Below are positions 33,654 to 42,208 of a DNA stretch of 64,000 bases, piece by piece. Both the position numbers and the translations under genes were made by a program. The notes under the pieces were generated by a model. The model saw only the letters and a program-made list of their open reading frames with translations. It was not told the DNA's origin and ran no database searches. The DNA is from Gracilibacillus lacisalsi DSM 19029. Lineage in GTDB: Bacteria > Bacillota > Bacilli > Bacillales > Amphibacillaceae. The number at the start of each line of letters is the position of its first letter. The stretch's first letter is position 1. The DNA lies in assembly GCF_000377765.1 (NCBI RefSeq), contig NZ_KB898667.1:124001-188000 (forward strand), in the 5' to 3' direction.

Positions 33654-34820
33654 ATGTCAATTGTTATTTTAGATGGGATCAGGACACCTTTTGGAAAGTG
33701 GAACGGTGCCCTTGCAGAAATTGATGCGGTAACGTTAGCAAGCAAGACGTTGCATTACTTAATGGAAAAACATGTTGCAATTCCTCAGATAGATGGGGTA
33801 TTGTTAGCACAAGTTATCCAGGCTGGACAAGGACAAAACCCTGCTAGGCAAGTTGCACATCAAGCTGGCCTTAAAAGTAGTACACCGGCGATCACCTTAA
33901 ATAATGTCTGTCTTGGAGGAGTTGCCTCTGTCATTGATGCGGTGCGTCGTACTCAATTAGAAGAAGGGTCATTTTATATTGTTGGTGGTTTTGACTCAAT
34001 GTCTAATGCACCACATATTATCCCGACTCGATCGATCAAAGGTATAGGTCACCAGACGATTACTGATACGTTGCTCCATGACGGGCTGTGGTGTGCATTA
34101 AGTGATCAATCGATGGGCGCATTAACAGAACAATATAATGGTGTATACAACATTAGCCGTGAAGAGCAAGATCAATTTGCAGCTCTGTCTCAACGAAGAG
34201 CAGCTAGTGCCTTTGAACAAGGTCTGTTGCAGGAGGAAATTCTTCCAATCGATGGTGTGTTAGCAAATGATGAAGGTATACGCCCCCAGACAACAGTTGA
34301 TAAATTAGCGAATTTGAAACCGGTATTTGCAAAAGGTGGAACAATAACAGCAGGTAATGCTTCGCAAATGACAGATGGAGCAAGCCTTGGAATTGTTACA
34401 ACAGCAAAGCAAGCTGAACAAATCGGAACCGAACCACTTGCACATATTATCGACTGGGCGGAAACGGCTGGACCTGATGCTAGTCTTCAAACAAAGCCGG
34501 CAGACGCCATTCAAAAAGTATTGAATAAACAGCAATTGACAGTAGAAGATATTGAACTCTTTGAAATAAATGAGGCGTTCGCTAGTGTTGTGATCGCCAG
34601 CTGTAAAGCGTTAAATATTGGTTATGACAAAGTAAACGTCAATGGTGGAGCAATTGCAATTGGGCACCCGCTTGGAGGTACTGGCTTCCGCTTAGTTTTA
34701 ACATTAGCACATGAATTGAAACGACGTGGTGGTGGTAAAGGAATCGCTTCTCTATGCGGCGGTGGTGGCCAAGGAATAGCCATTCTTATTGAAGTACCAA
34801 AGAAAGAGGGAAAACAATGA
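33654..34820 (+). CDS. acetyl-CoA acetyltransferase (thiolase)
   Basis: 388 residues with all thiolase signatures: nucleophile C86 in NNVCLGGV, H338 in GHPLGGTG and C368 in CGGGGQG. In a degradative setting it cleaves acetoacetyl-CoA with CoA into two acetyl-CoA. It is the first gene of a tightly packed operon (overlapping the next by 4 bases) with an acetoacetyl-CoA synthetase, so the two steps together convert acetoacetate to acetyl-CoA. AAGGAG precedes the ATG. Its leader region contains two SAM riboswitches. Confidence 0.92.
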   Translation: MSIVILDGIRTPFGKWNGALAEIDAVTLASKTLHYLMEKHVAIPQIDGVLLAQVIQAGQGQNPARQVAHQAGLKSSTPAITLNNVCLGGVASVIDAVRRTQLEEGSFYIVGGFDSMSNAPHIIPTRSIKGIGHQTITDTLLHDGLWCALSDQSMGALTEQYNGVYNISREEQDQFAALSQRRAASAFEQGLLQEEILPIDGVLANDEGIRPQTTVDKLANLKPVFAKGGTITAGNASQMTDGASLGIVTTAKQAEQIGTEPLAHIIDWAETAGPDASLQTKPADAIQKVLNKQQLTVEDIELFEINEAFASVVIASCKALNIGYDKVNVNGGAIAIGHPLGGTGFRLVLTLAHELKRRGGGKGIASLCGGGGQGIAILIEVPKKEGKQ

Positions 34821-36748
34821 ATACTCAAACAATAGATAAGAAGAGTCAGATATTATGGGAACCTACAGAAAAAGATATGGAACAATCACATCTTCAAGCT
34901 TTTGCGAAATTTGTTAATCAGGCACTTTTTCCTTATGAAAGATTACATCGTTGGTCGATCACGAATATTGGAGATTTCTGGTCTGGTGTCTGGGATTATG
35001 CCGGTATTATCGGCGAAAAAGGGGAAAGATTCTATCTCCAGGGTGAGTCAATGGTTGATGCTGTTTTTTTCCCTGATGCTCAATTAAACTTTGCGGAGAA
35101 TCTACTAAAAGGTAAAGATAAGCAAATTGCTGCCTATCAAGCAGATGAAACAGGTGTAACAGCTAAGATTACTTATCATGACTTACGTATACAAGTTGCA
35201 AAGGCACAGTACGGATTAAAACAATTGGGCGTGAAAAAGGGAGATCGGGTAGCGGGGATTACTACTAATAATATAGAAGGATTGGTCGCTTTACTTGCCG
35301 CAACATCACTTGGAGCAGTTTGGACCTCTTGTTCACCAGATTTTGGTGCGAAAGGAATAATCGATCGAATTGGCCAAGTGCAACCGAAAGTTCTAATCGC
35401 CAATCTAACGTATCAGTATAAACAAAAACCTTTTGATATTTCGGATAAAGTAGAAGAAACAATCAGGCAGATTGCTAGTATTAATCACGTTATAACGATT
35501 GCAGGAGAACTACCTAACTCAATCACTTGGTCTTCTTTACTCGATAACGATGCAGAGAAACCGCAATTTGAAAGAATTGGATTCCGTGATCCCCTTTATA
35601 TCCTTTATACATCTGGTACGACAGGACTGCCAAAGGCAATTGTTCATTCTGTAGGAGGTACGTTATTACAACATGTGAAAGAACACCAATTGCATTGTGA
35701 TGTACATGAAGAAGATGTACTGTTCTGGTATTCCAACACAGCATGGATGATGTATCCATGGCTCGTATCAGGTTTGGCGAGTAATGCTTCTGTTTTGTTA
35801 TATGATGGTGCTCCGGTACTTCCAGACAATCCAACACATTTATGGGATATTGCGGAAGAAATCGGACTGACGCATTTTGGTACGAGTCCCAAGTATTTAG
35901 ATTCATTAATGAAAGCAGATGTTGTGTTGAAAGATCAGTATCCATTAACTTCCTTAAAGAGTATTCTTTCCTGTGGTGCACCACTAGTAGCTGAACAATA
36001 TGATTGGGTATATGAAACGATAAAAGAAGACATTTACTTAGCATCTATTTCAGGAGGTACAGAGATTATTGGATGTTTTGTCATGGGGTCTCCAGTTCAT
36101 CCAGTATTCCGCGGAGAGATTAGTTGTAAAGCATTAGGGATGGCGGTGGAAGTGTTAGATGATCGCAATGCACCTGTCTATGGTCAAAAGGGAGATCTAG
36201 TCTGTACACAGCCTTTCCCAAGCATGCCATTAACGTTTTATGGTGAGAAGGGTGATGAGCGATATCGTCATAATTATTTTGCTGAACGACCAGGTATTTG
36301 GACACACGGAGATTTTGCTGAACAAACGATTGATCAATCGTTTATCATCTATGGTCGTGCAGATACTGTGCTAAATCCTGGTGGTGTGAGAATAGGGACT
36401 GCAGAGATTTATAGTGTGGTAGAACAAATCGAAGAAATTAAAGATTCGATCGTATTTGGTTTACCATGTGAAAATGATGAAGAGATTGTACTATGTGTTG
36501 TAACTGATCAGTTAACAAAAGATCTTGCCAAGCACATTCGACAACAAATACGAGAAAAAGCATCACCACGCCATGTTCCAAGACGAATTTATCAGGTGAA
36601 TGATATACCATACACAGTCAACGGTAAGAAAGTCGAAGGTGCTGCAAAAACAGAAGCAATTGGTAATGAAGTCAAAAACAAAGCTTCTATTAGTAATCCT
36701 GAATGTCTACAAGAATTAACAGATATTAAAAAGAAGGAGTGCTACTAA
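34817..36748 (+). CDS. acetoacetyl-CoA synthetase (acetoacetate--CoA ligase)
   Basis: 643 residues of the ANL superfamily. The N-terminal cap (LWEPTEKDMEQSHLQAFAKF) is typical of AacS/acetyl-CoA synthetase-like ligases. LYTSGTTGLPKAIVHS (from residue 263) is the ATP-binding loop and TVNGKKVEG near the C-terminus carries the catalytic lysine. Length agrees with AacS (about 650). It activates acetoacetate with ATP and CoA; the neighbouring thiolase then splits the product. ATG overlaps the upstream gene (ATGA). Confidence 0.9.
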   Translation: MNTQTIDKKSQILWEPTEKDMEQSHLQAFAKFVNQALFPYERLHRWSITNIGDFWSGVWDYAGIIGEKGERFYLQGESMVDAVFFPDAQLNFAENLLKGKDKQIAAYQADETGVTAKITYHDLRIQVAKAQYGLKQLGVKKGDRVAGITTNNIEGLVALLAATSLGAVWTSCSPDFGAKGIIDRIGQVQPKVLIANLTYQYKQKPFDISDKVEETIRQIASINHVITIAGELPNSITWSSLLDNDAEKPQFERIGFRDPLYILYTSGTTGLPKAIVHSVGGTLLQHVKEHQLHCDVHEEDVLFWYSNTAWMMYPWLVSGLASNASVLLYDGAPVLPDNPTHLWDIAEEIGLTHFGTSPKYLDSLMKADVVLKDQYPLTSLKSILSCGAPLVAEQYDWVYETIKEDIYLASISGGTEIIGCFVMGSPVHPVFRGEISCKALGMAVEVLDDRNAPVYGQKGDLVCTQPFPSMPLTFYGEKGDERYRHNYFAERPGIWTHGDFAEQTIDQSFIIYGRADTVLNPGGVRIGTAEIYSVVEQIEEIKDSIVFGLPCENDEEIVLCVVTDQLTKDLAKHIRQQIREKASPRHVPRRIYQVNDIPYTVNGKKVEGAAKTEAIGNEVKNKASISNPECLQELTDIKKKECY

Positions 36749-37908
36749 TGGTGAAACGACCGAAAGGTGCAATTATCGGTATCGGCGAACTAAAGCCAGT
36801 ACGGTACTCTGAAGGAAAAACAACTTTAAGCTTAATAGCGGAATCAGTTCAGCTTGCATTAGCAGATGCTGGTCTCACGAAAGATGAAATCGATGGATTG
36901 TTAGTAGGACCACAAGTAGGTGAAACACCACAACACGTACCTGCAACAGTGTCAGAATATTTAGGTGTTTCTCCGATTATGTCTAACACTGTTGATCTAG
37001 GCGGAGCAACTGGTGCGGGAATGATTTGGCGTGCAGCTGCGGCGATTGAAGCAGGAATGTGTGAAACAGTCGTTTGTGTACTAGCTAATAAAAATGAAAA
37101 AGGACAAGTACCACGGTCACCGAACCGTAATCCCATTCGTGAATTTGATGTTCCGTTTGGTGCTTCAGGCGCAAATACGTCCTATGCATTGTTAAAAAGA
37201 GAGCATATGGAAGTATATGGATCCAAACAAGAAGACTTTGCGAGAATTGCGTATTGGTCTAGAAAAAATGCACTAAAAAATCCGAAAGCAATTTTTTATG
37301 ATAAGCCAGTTGAGTTAGATGATATTTTGCAATCTCCCATTATATCGGATCCATTAAGACTGTTAGAGATTGTTATGCCATGTGCGGGTGGAGCAGCCGT
37401 GATTGTCACTTCAGAGGAAAAAGCAAAGCAAGCAAAGAAAAAGCCGGTCTATTTAAAAGGAGCAGGGGAAAAAATCACCCATCGTGCGGTTAGTCAAGCC
37501 CCGGCAATGGATCAGTTACCTTTTGCATATTCTATTCCCCAAGCCCTACAACAGGCAGAGATTAACGGGGAAGATCTGGATTTGTTATCACTTTATGATT
37601 GTTATACAAGTGTTGTAGCGGTGCAGCTAGAAAGCATTGGGATATGTAGGCAAGGTGAGTTCGGTGATTTTGTCCGAAATCATACTTTTGGTCATGATGG
37701 CGATTATCCTCTCAATACACATGGTGGCCAACTAGGCTTTGGCCAAGCCGACCTAGCTGGAGGAATGTCACATATTATTGAAGCAGTCATCCAATTACGT
37801 GGCGAAGGTGGAGACCGACAAATTGCTGATGCTAAACATGCACTTGTAACAGGAAATGGAGCGACATTAAGTGAAACAACTGCTTTAGTGTTAGGAGGAG
37901 AGCAATGA
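36748..37908 (+). CDS. thiolase-like (lipid-transfer/SCP-x type) protein
   Basis: 386 residues; ATG at 36748 overlaps the previous stop by one base, with AAGGAGTG upstream. The fold matches the thiolase-like family that pairs with DUF35 proteins. ATGAGMIWRAAAAIEAG occupies the usual nucleophile position but shows no cysteine there, LSLYDCYTSVVAVQLE holds a conserved region and NTHGGQLGFGQ lies at the histidine motif. The lack of the classic Cys suggests non-decarboxylating or aldolase-like chemistry. The substrate is unknown, but the operon points to short keto acids. Confidence 0.82.
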   Translation: MVKRPKGAIIGIGELKPVRYSEGKTTLSLIAESVQLALADAGLTKDEIDGLLVGPQVGETPQHVPATVSEYLGVSPIMSNTVDLGGATGAGMIWRAAAAIEAGMCETVVCVLANKNEKGQVPRSPNRNPIREFDVPFGASGANTSYALLKREHMEVYGSKQEDFARIAYWSRKNALKNPKAIFYDKPVELDDILQSPIISDPLRLLEIVMPCAGGAAVIVTSEEKAKQAKKKPVYLKGAGEKITHRAVSQAPAMDQLPFAYSIPQALQQAEINGEDLDLLSLYDCYTSVVAVQLESIGICRQGEFGDFVRNHTFGHDGDYPLNTHGGQLGFGQADLAGGMSHIIEAVIQLRGEGGDRQIADAKHALVTGNGATLSETTALVLGGEQ

Positions 37909-38312
37909 CGAATATATCATTTCCGGAACCAACGATTACAGCAGTGAGTAAGCCCTTTTGGGATAAGATTAACGAAAAACAATTTTATCTGCAACAATGT
38001 GAGGAGTGTAAGCAATGGGTTTTCTATCCACGTGCCCATTGTCCAAATTGTTTTAGCGCTAAGCTAACGTGGAAAGAAGCCTCGGGGCAAGGTAAGTTAA
38101 AATCTTGGAGTATTGTCCATCGAGCTGGACATCCTGCTTGGCAAGAACGCACACCATATGCGGTAGGGGTGGTCCAATTAGCCGAGGGACCATCGTTGCT
38201 TACGCATTTGCTAATCAATGAACAGGAATTACGTTATCAGTTACCTGTAGAAATATCCTATCAGCAATTAAATGAACGGCTATTACCATTTTTTCAAAAG
38301 AAAGGGGATTAA
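37905..38312 (+). CDS. DUF35 OB-fold/zinc-ribbon protein
   Basis: 135 residues. An N-terminal rubredoxin-like zinc ribbon has C-x2-C and C-x2-C pairs (QQCEECKQW...AHCPNCFSA), followed by an OB fold (GKLKSWSIVHRAGHPAW, PYAVGVVQLAEG). DUF35 proteins form a complex with thiolase-like partners and hold or channel acyl-CoA. The ATG overlaps the thiolase-like gene by four bases, supporting a complex between the two products. Confidence 0.88.
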   Translation: MTNISFPEPTITAVSKPFWDKINEKQFYLQQCEECKQWVFYPRAHCPNCFSAKLTWKEASGQGKLKSWSIVHRAGHPAWQERTPYAVGVVQLAEGPSLLTHLLINEQELRYQLPVEISYQQLNERLLPFFQKKGD

Positions 38313-38315
38313 ACG

Positions 38316-38399
38316 ATGATTTATACGTATCTCATTTTAGTTGTCGTGTTTTGGATTATCGGACTAACGATCTGGAGCAAGTTTTATAAAAATAATTAA
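38316..38399 (+). CDS. 27-residue single-helix membrane peptide
   Basis: An ATG with AAAGGGGATT upstream opens a 27-codon frame encoding one hydrophobic helix (YLILVVVFWIIGLTIW) with a basic tail (SKFYKNN). It lies 3 bases after the DUF35 stop and 15 bases before the sodium:solute symporter. Tiny helices are known as accessory subunits encoded directly upstream of SSS symporters in other bacteria. I infer a similar assembly or stability role here. Confidence 0.65.
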   Translation: MIYTYLILVVVFWIIGLTIWSKFYKNN

Positions 38400-38414
38400 A
38401 GGTGGTATTAGGGC

Positions 38415-39911
38415 ATGTTAACGGAATCTAGTTTACTTCTTTGGACTGTTATTATATTATTAGTTGCTTATTTTGGTCTTGTAACATGGATTGGAAAAAA
38501 AGGAAGTGCTCACAGTAAATCGATGAATGGCTTTGCGACAGCGAGAGGGAAGGTTAGTCCTTGGCTTGTAGGAGCAAGTTTTGCTGCATCATATTCTAGT
38601 GCGAATCTGTTTATTGGAGTTCCTGGATTAGCCTATCAACATGGTACATCGGTTCTATGGTATACATTAGGGTGTTTTGGTGTTTCATGGGTTGGTCTAT
38701 TAATTTTTGCTAAAACATTTTGGCGTTATGGCAAGAAATTCGGGCGAGTTTCTACTGTACCTGAGTGGTTAGGACGACGTTATAATTCAAAAACGTTACA
38801 AGTCATTGTCTCTCTTTTGATATTATTTAATGTATATTACATTGTTGGTCAAAATGTTGGTCTTGCTACCATTTTTGAAACCGTAATTGGTATCCCTTAT
38901 TTCTGGGGAATCATTATAGGGGTAACGATTACGATTTTATATATTGGTCTAGGTGGAGCCTTCGCCCAGATGATTACAGATGGTATACAAGGGCTATTTA
39001 TGGCTGTAGCTTCGATATTAATTTTTATTTCATTCTTTTGGACAATCGGCGGTGGTATCAATGTATTCGGGGAATTAACGAAGCAACTGCATGCAGTAGA
39101 TCCCAATTTAACCACTTTTGTGGGCGTTGATGGTCCCTATAATAGTGTGTTAGCAATTATGGCAGTACAATTTTTGTTATTCAGTTTTATCCTAATGCCA
39201 CACTTGTTGAACAAAATTTTATCCATAGAAACAGAGGAAGAGCTTGCACCATTCACCTTATCATCAGGAATTGTGTTGTTTGTCATTTCCACTTTGATGG
39301 TACTGGGTGGTTTAGCTGCACGGGTGCTTTTCCCGACATTAAATAGTGCAGATTCAGCGATTCCAATGTATGTGATCGAATCGTTCCCTAGTATTATTGC
39401 TGCGATTATGATTGTAGGGATTATTTCAGCAATCCTTTCCAGCACAGATAGCTTATACCTAGGTGTAACAACTAGTATTGGAAATGATTTTTACAAAGTA
39501 TTGGCGCCAGTATTTAAGAAGAATATAAGCCAGGCGAAATTAGATGCACAATCAGTGAATGTCGCAAAAGGATCGCTTGTTTTAGTAGGACTCTTATCAT
39601 TATATATTTCCTTAGATCGTCCGGATTCCTTGTCGATATTAATTCAATTCAGCTTTTCCGCGATCATTTCAGGAATATTAGCACCTATAACATTAGGTTA
39701 CTTCTGGAAAAAAGCAACAAACTATGGTGCGATTGCAGCAGTCATCACAGGTGCATCGTTATATGTAGTCTTTACACAATTTAATGTCATTGAAAATATT
39801 TATTTAGCAATGTTCTTTGCTTCCTTAGCTTCATTTGTCGTAATGGGTGTTATCGGTCTGCTAACAGCTACGAAAGAACATGAAGAATTAGTATTAAAGA
39901 AAATAAGCTGA
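38415..39911 (+). CDS. sodium:solute symporter (SSS family)
   Basis: 498 residues with about 13 membrane helices. FAASYSSANLFIGVPGLAYQ (helix 1-2 region) and ISAILSSTDSLYLGVTTSIG (helix 8, Na2 site serines) are typical SSS signatures; FGRVSTVPEWLGRRYNSK is the conserved cytoplasmic loop. The family carries sugars, amino acids, acetate, pantothenate and other acids. Being last in an operon for acetoacetate activation and thiolysis, it probably imports acetoacetate or a related short carboxylate. A terminator follows. Confidence 0.9.
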   Translation: MLTESSLLLWTVIILLVAYFGLVTWIGKKGSAHSKSMNGFATARGKVSPWLVGASFAASYSSANLFIGVPGLAYQHGTSVLWYTLGCFGVSWVGLLIFAKTFWRYGKKFGRVSTVPEWLGRRYNSKTLQVIVSLLILFNVYYIVGQNVGLATIFETVIGIPYFWGIIIGVTITILYIGLGGAFAQMITDGIQGLFMAVASILIFISFFWTIGGGINVFGELTKQLHAVDPNLTTFVGVDGPYNSVLAIMAVQFLLFSFILMPHLLNKILSIETEEELAPFTLSSGIVLFVISTLMVLGGLAARVLFPTLNSADSAIPMYVIESFPSIIAAIMIVGIISAILSSTDSLYLGVTTSIGNDFYKVLAPVFKKNISQAKLDAQSVNVAKGSLVLVGLLSLYISLDRPDSLSILIQFSFSAIISGILAPITLGYFWKKATNYGAIAAVITGASLYVVFTQFNVIENIYLAMFFASLASFVVMGVIGLLTATKEHEELVLKKIS

Positions 39912-39924
39912 AACATAGTTGAGA

Positions 39925-39952
39925 AGAGCTGACATTGAAGTCAGCTCTTTTT
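39925..39952 (+). terminator. intrinsic terminator of the acetoacetate operon
   Basis: AGAGCTGAC (39925-39933) pairs with GTCAGCTCT (39940-39948), followed by five T. Confidence 0.9.
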
Positions 39953-40018
39953 AAATTTATAAGGAGTATATAATAAGTGAGTGTTATTATATCATAAGTG
40001 GTCATTTTGAAGTGATGT

Positions 40019-40402
40019 GTAGACGGAAAGCATCGCTCCGGCTGCCCGCTTCCCTTTCCGTGGGGTTTTACCTTCAGCTAACTTTTCCAAGCAAAAACCG
40101 CTTGAAAAAGTGGATCTTCAGGTAAAACAGTTCCCACAGGAGTTGAAGCGGGCTGCCTCCGCTATAAAGCAGCTCTACAACGTATGTGACAGCTAACTTT
40201 TTGAGGTTGTATACAATGTGAAATAAAAGACGTAATGTCCGTACGTTAAAACAATGTAGAACGTTATCTAGCGTAGGCGTCCACTTTGACTCCTGTGGGA
40301 TCAGCGTGATCTGAAGATCCACTTTTGTAAAGCAATTTTCTTTACAAAAGTTAGCTGAAGACACGCCCCACGGAAAGCGAAGTGGGCAAGCTGTAGCGGT
40401 AT
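40019..40402. repeat. two inverted copies of a ~130-bp intergenic repeat
   Basis: Copy A (about 40035-40165) reads CTTTCCGTGGGG, CTTCAGCTAACTTTT, AAAGTGGATCTTCAG, CCCACAGGAGT. Copy B (about 40270-40402), read on the minus strand, gives the same four blocks in the same order. Each copy contains an inner hairpin formed around AGTGGATCTTC. No coding frame of merit. This resembles a dispersed Bacillaceae intergenic repeat. Confidence 0.75.
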
Positions 40403-40518
40403 TATTCATGTCAAAATAACTACTTTGGACAGGACCGGGTGGGCTTTCTCGTTTTTTCTTGTGTTCTTTCCATTGGATGATGTAAATATGATATTATGGA
40501 AATGCATTCATAAGTTTA

Positions 40519-40615
40519 CGATCAACTTCGAGCGAAACACTATCAACTTTTGGAATTTACGATCAACTTCGCACAAAATACTATCAACTTTTAAGAATCT
40601 ACTATCAACTCCTGA
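40519..40615. repeat. five-copy ~21-bp tandem repeat (ATCAACTT)
   Basis: The core ATCAACTT (last unit ATCAACTC) starts at 40521, 40542, 40562, 40583 and 40604, i.e. a 20-21-base period. Units alternate ACGATCAACTTC and ACTATCAACTTT with variable A-rich spacers. The array ends 40 bases before the SRPBCC gene. Confidence 0.8.
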
Positions 40616-40655
40616 CAGCATGCTCAAATTTAATGGATAAAGGTGGGGAAAACAG

Positions 40656-41150
40656 ATGACCAATCATTCAACGGTAACATTAACAATGACAAAAGCTTTT
40701 GATGTGGAAGCAGACAAAGTATACGCCGCTTGGATTGAACCGGAATTAATGAAAAAATGGCTATTTACAATGGAAATGACTAACAAAGTGGTTAAGAGTA
40801 ATGCCAAAGAAGGCGGTAGCTGGGAAATTGTTGATCACCGTGATGGCAAGGATTATCGAGCAATTGGTGAGTACCGCGTTTTAGATAAACCGAATAAACT
40901 TGTAAAAACTTTCGAAATGCCACAGTTTAGTGATACCGTAGATGTTTTAACTGTTTCCTTTGAACCAACAACGTCTGGATGTAATATGACCTTTGTCCAG
41001 AAGATAGTCGTTCCCCATGAAGAAGGATGGACTCAAGTAGATATCGACAAGGCATGTAAAGAATATCATGATGGCTCACAAGATGGTTGGGAAATGATGT
41101 TTGAAGGGCTTAAACAATTAGTGGAAAAAGGCGAGATTAGCTATCCTTAA
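40656..41150 (+). CDS. SRPBCC (AHSA1-like) domain protein
   Basis: 164 residues, ATG with AAAGGTGGGGA. VTLTMTKAFDVEADKVYAAWIEPELMKKWLF and GGSWEIVDHRDGKDYRAIGEY are the signature start of the activator-of-Hsp90-homologue/START-like family. The C-terminal helix (DGWEMMFEGLKQLVEK) closes the hydrophobic cavity. Members bind small hydrophobic ligands; the ligand is unknown. A single gene with its own terminator. Confidence 0.9.
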   Translation: MTNHSTVTLTMTKAFDVEADKVYAAWIEPELMKKWLFTMEMTNKVVKSNAKEGGSWEIVDHRDGKDYRAIGEYRVLDKPNKLVKTFEMPQFSDTVDVLTVSFEPTTSGCNMTFVQKIVVPHEEGWTQVDIDKACKEYHDGSQDGWEMMFEGLKQLVEKGEISYP

Positions 41151-41160
41151 TAACAACTGT

Positions 41161-41193
41161 ACGACTGATTGACCTATTCATCAGTCGTTTTTT
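41161..41193 (+). terminator. intrinsic terminator after SRPBCC gene
   Basis: ACGACTGAT (41161-41169) pairs with ATCAGTCGT (41180-41188), followed by TTTTT. Confidence 0.9.
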
Positions 41194-41206
41194 ATATTAC
41201 GAAAAA

Positions 41207-41239
41207 ACATCTTATGCATGCCAAATTACATGTTATGTA
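41207..41239 (+). promoter_or_regulatory. 21-bp-spaced direct repeat, probable LytTR binding site
   Basis: ACATCTTATGCA (41207-41218) and ACATGTTATGTA (41228-41239) match at 10 of 12 bases and start exactly 21 bases apart, two helical turns. LytTR regulators bind such direct repeats. It lies about 80 bases upstream of the LytTR gene, suggesting autoregulation of the whole cassette. Confidence 0.6.
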
Positions 41240-41315
41240 TTTTTACATACTTCTAATGAGATAATTTGCCAAAAAAGAAGTGATGTACATCATAATACAA
41301 AAAGGGGGGAAACCA

Positions 41316-41771
41316 TTGAAGGTAAAAATCGATATTGATCCAAAACATGATGATGAGTGTCAAATTACGATTTCTGCGAAGGAGTGGACGAAAGAAATTG
41401 AAGAATTGGTTCAACTATTAAAAAAGAAGCAACCGAAGCGGATTGTAGCAGTACAGGAAGAGCGATCGATCGTACTAAATCCAGAGGAGATTGATTTTGT
41501 TTTTGCTCGAGATCGAAAAGTGTTTGCCTCTATTAAGGGAGAATGTATGGAGTTGAAAATGAAATTATATGAAGTGGAGAAAATGCTGAGTAATACTGGT
41601 TTTATTCGTTTTTCTAAATCTGTTATTGGCAATATAAATCAAATCGATCGCTTTGAATTATCATTTAACGGAACATTGTGTGTTTACTTTAAGTCAGGAA
41701 GTAAGGAATATGTGAGTAGGAAATATGTGAGCGACTTAAAAACACAGATAATGGAAGGAGGAGACAAATGA
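41316..41771 (+). CDS. LytTR-family DNA-binding regulator
   Basis: 151 residues from the TTG at 41316, behind AAAGGGGGG. The C-terminal two thirds is a LytTR domain: VLNPEEIDFVFARDRKVFASI, YEVEKML, FIRFSKSVIGNINQIDRFE and CVYFKSGSKEYVSRKYV. There is no receiver domain, so this is a LytTR regulatory-system type rather than a two-component regulator. The next gene encodes a DUF3021 membrane protein, the kind of partner that restrains such regulators. It overlaps that gene by four bases. Confidence 0.92.
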   Translation: MKVKIDIDPKHDDECQITISAKEWTKEIEELVQLLKKKQPKRIVAVQEERSIVLNPEEIDFVFARDRKVFASIKGECMELKMKLYEVEKMLSNTGFIRFSKSVIGNINQIDRFELSFNGTLCVYFKSGSKEYVSRKYVSDLKTQIMEGGDK

Positions 41772-42181
41772 TTGTTGAAGGACTTAAAAGAATATTACTC
41801 GGTGTTGCGGTAGGAAGTCTGATAACCTTTGTAGTACTTTCCTTTCTAGTGATGCTAGACATTAATTCAACGATACAAGAAATATGGAAACATTGGTCTG
41901 CAAGCATGGCACTCGGTGTTTATTACAGTTTAGCTTCTGTTATATTTGAGCTAGAAAGATGGAGTATTTTGAAACAGACAGTAATTCATTTGTCTTTGAC
42001 TATTCTCGTGTTTTTTCCAATAGCTATTTTGGCGGGGTGGATTCCTTTTAACCTGTTAGCAATGATCTTAGGATTAGGAATATTTTTAACACTATATTCC
42101 GTTTTTTGGATTAGTGCCTATTTCTACTATAAAAACATGGAAAGAGTCATGAATGAACGAATAGATCGAGAAAGTAATTGA
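41768..42181 (+). CDS. DUF3021 membrane protein, likely LytTR partner
   Basis: 137 residues with four membrane helices (about 10-32, 43-60, 70-90 and 95-120) and a charged C-terminal tail. Pattern IWKHWSASMALGVYYSLASVIFE is typical of DUF3021. In known LytTR regulatory systems the membrane protein sequesters the regulator until a signal releases it; I infer this here from the pairing. ATG overlaps the regulator's stop. Confidence 0.87.
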   Translation: MIVEGLKRILLGVAVGSLITFVVLSFLVMLDINSTIQEIWKHWSASMALGVYYSLASVIFELERWSILKQTVIHLSLTILVFFPIAILAGWIPFNLLAMILGLGIFLTLYSVFWISAYFYYKNMERVMNERIDRESN

Positions 42182-42208
42182 TAATATTTTTGCAGAGGAG
42201 ATGTCTAG

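Noticed and set aside
40074-40409. Minus-strand frame of about 110 codons in a long gene-free region.
   Set aside because: It lies wholly within the facing pair of intergenic repeats and has no ribosome site or recognisable motif.
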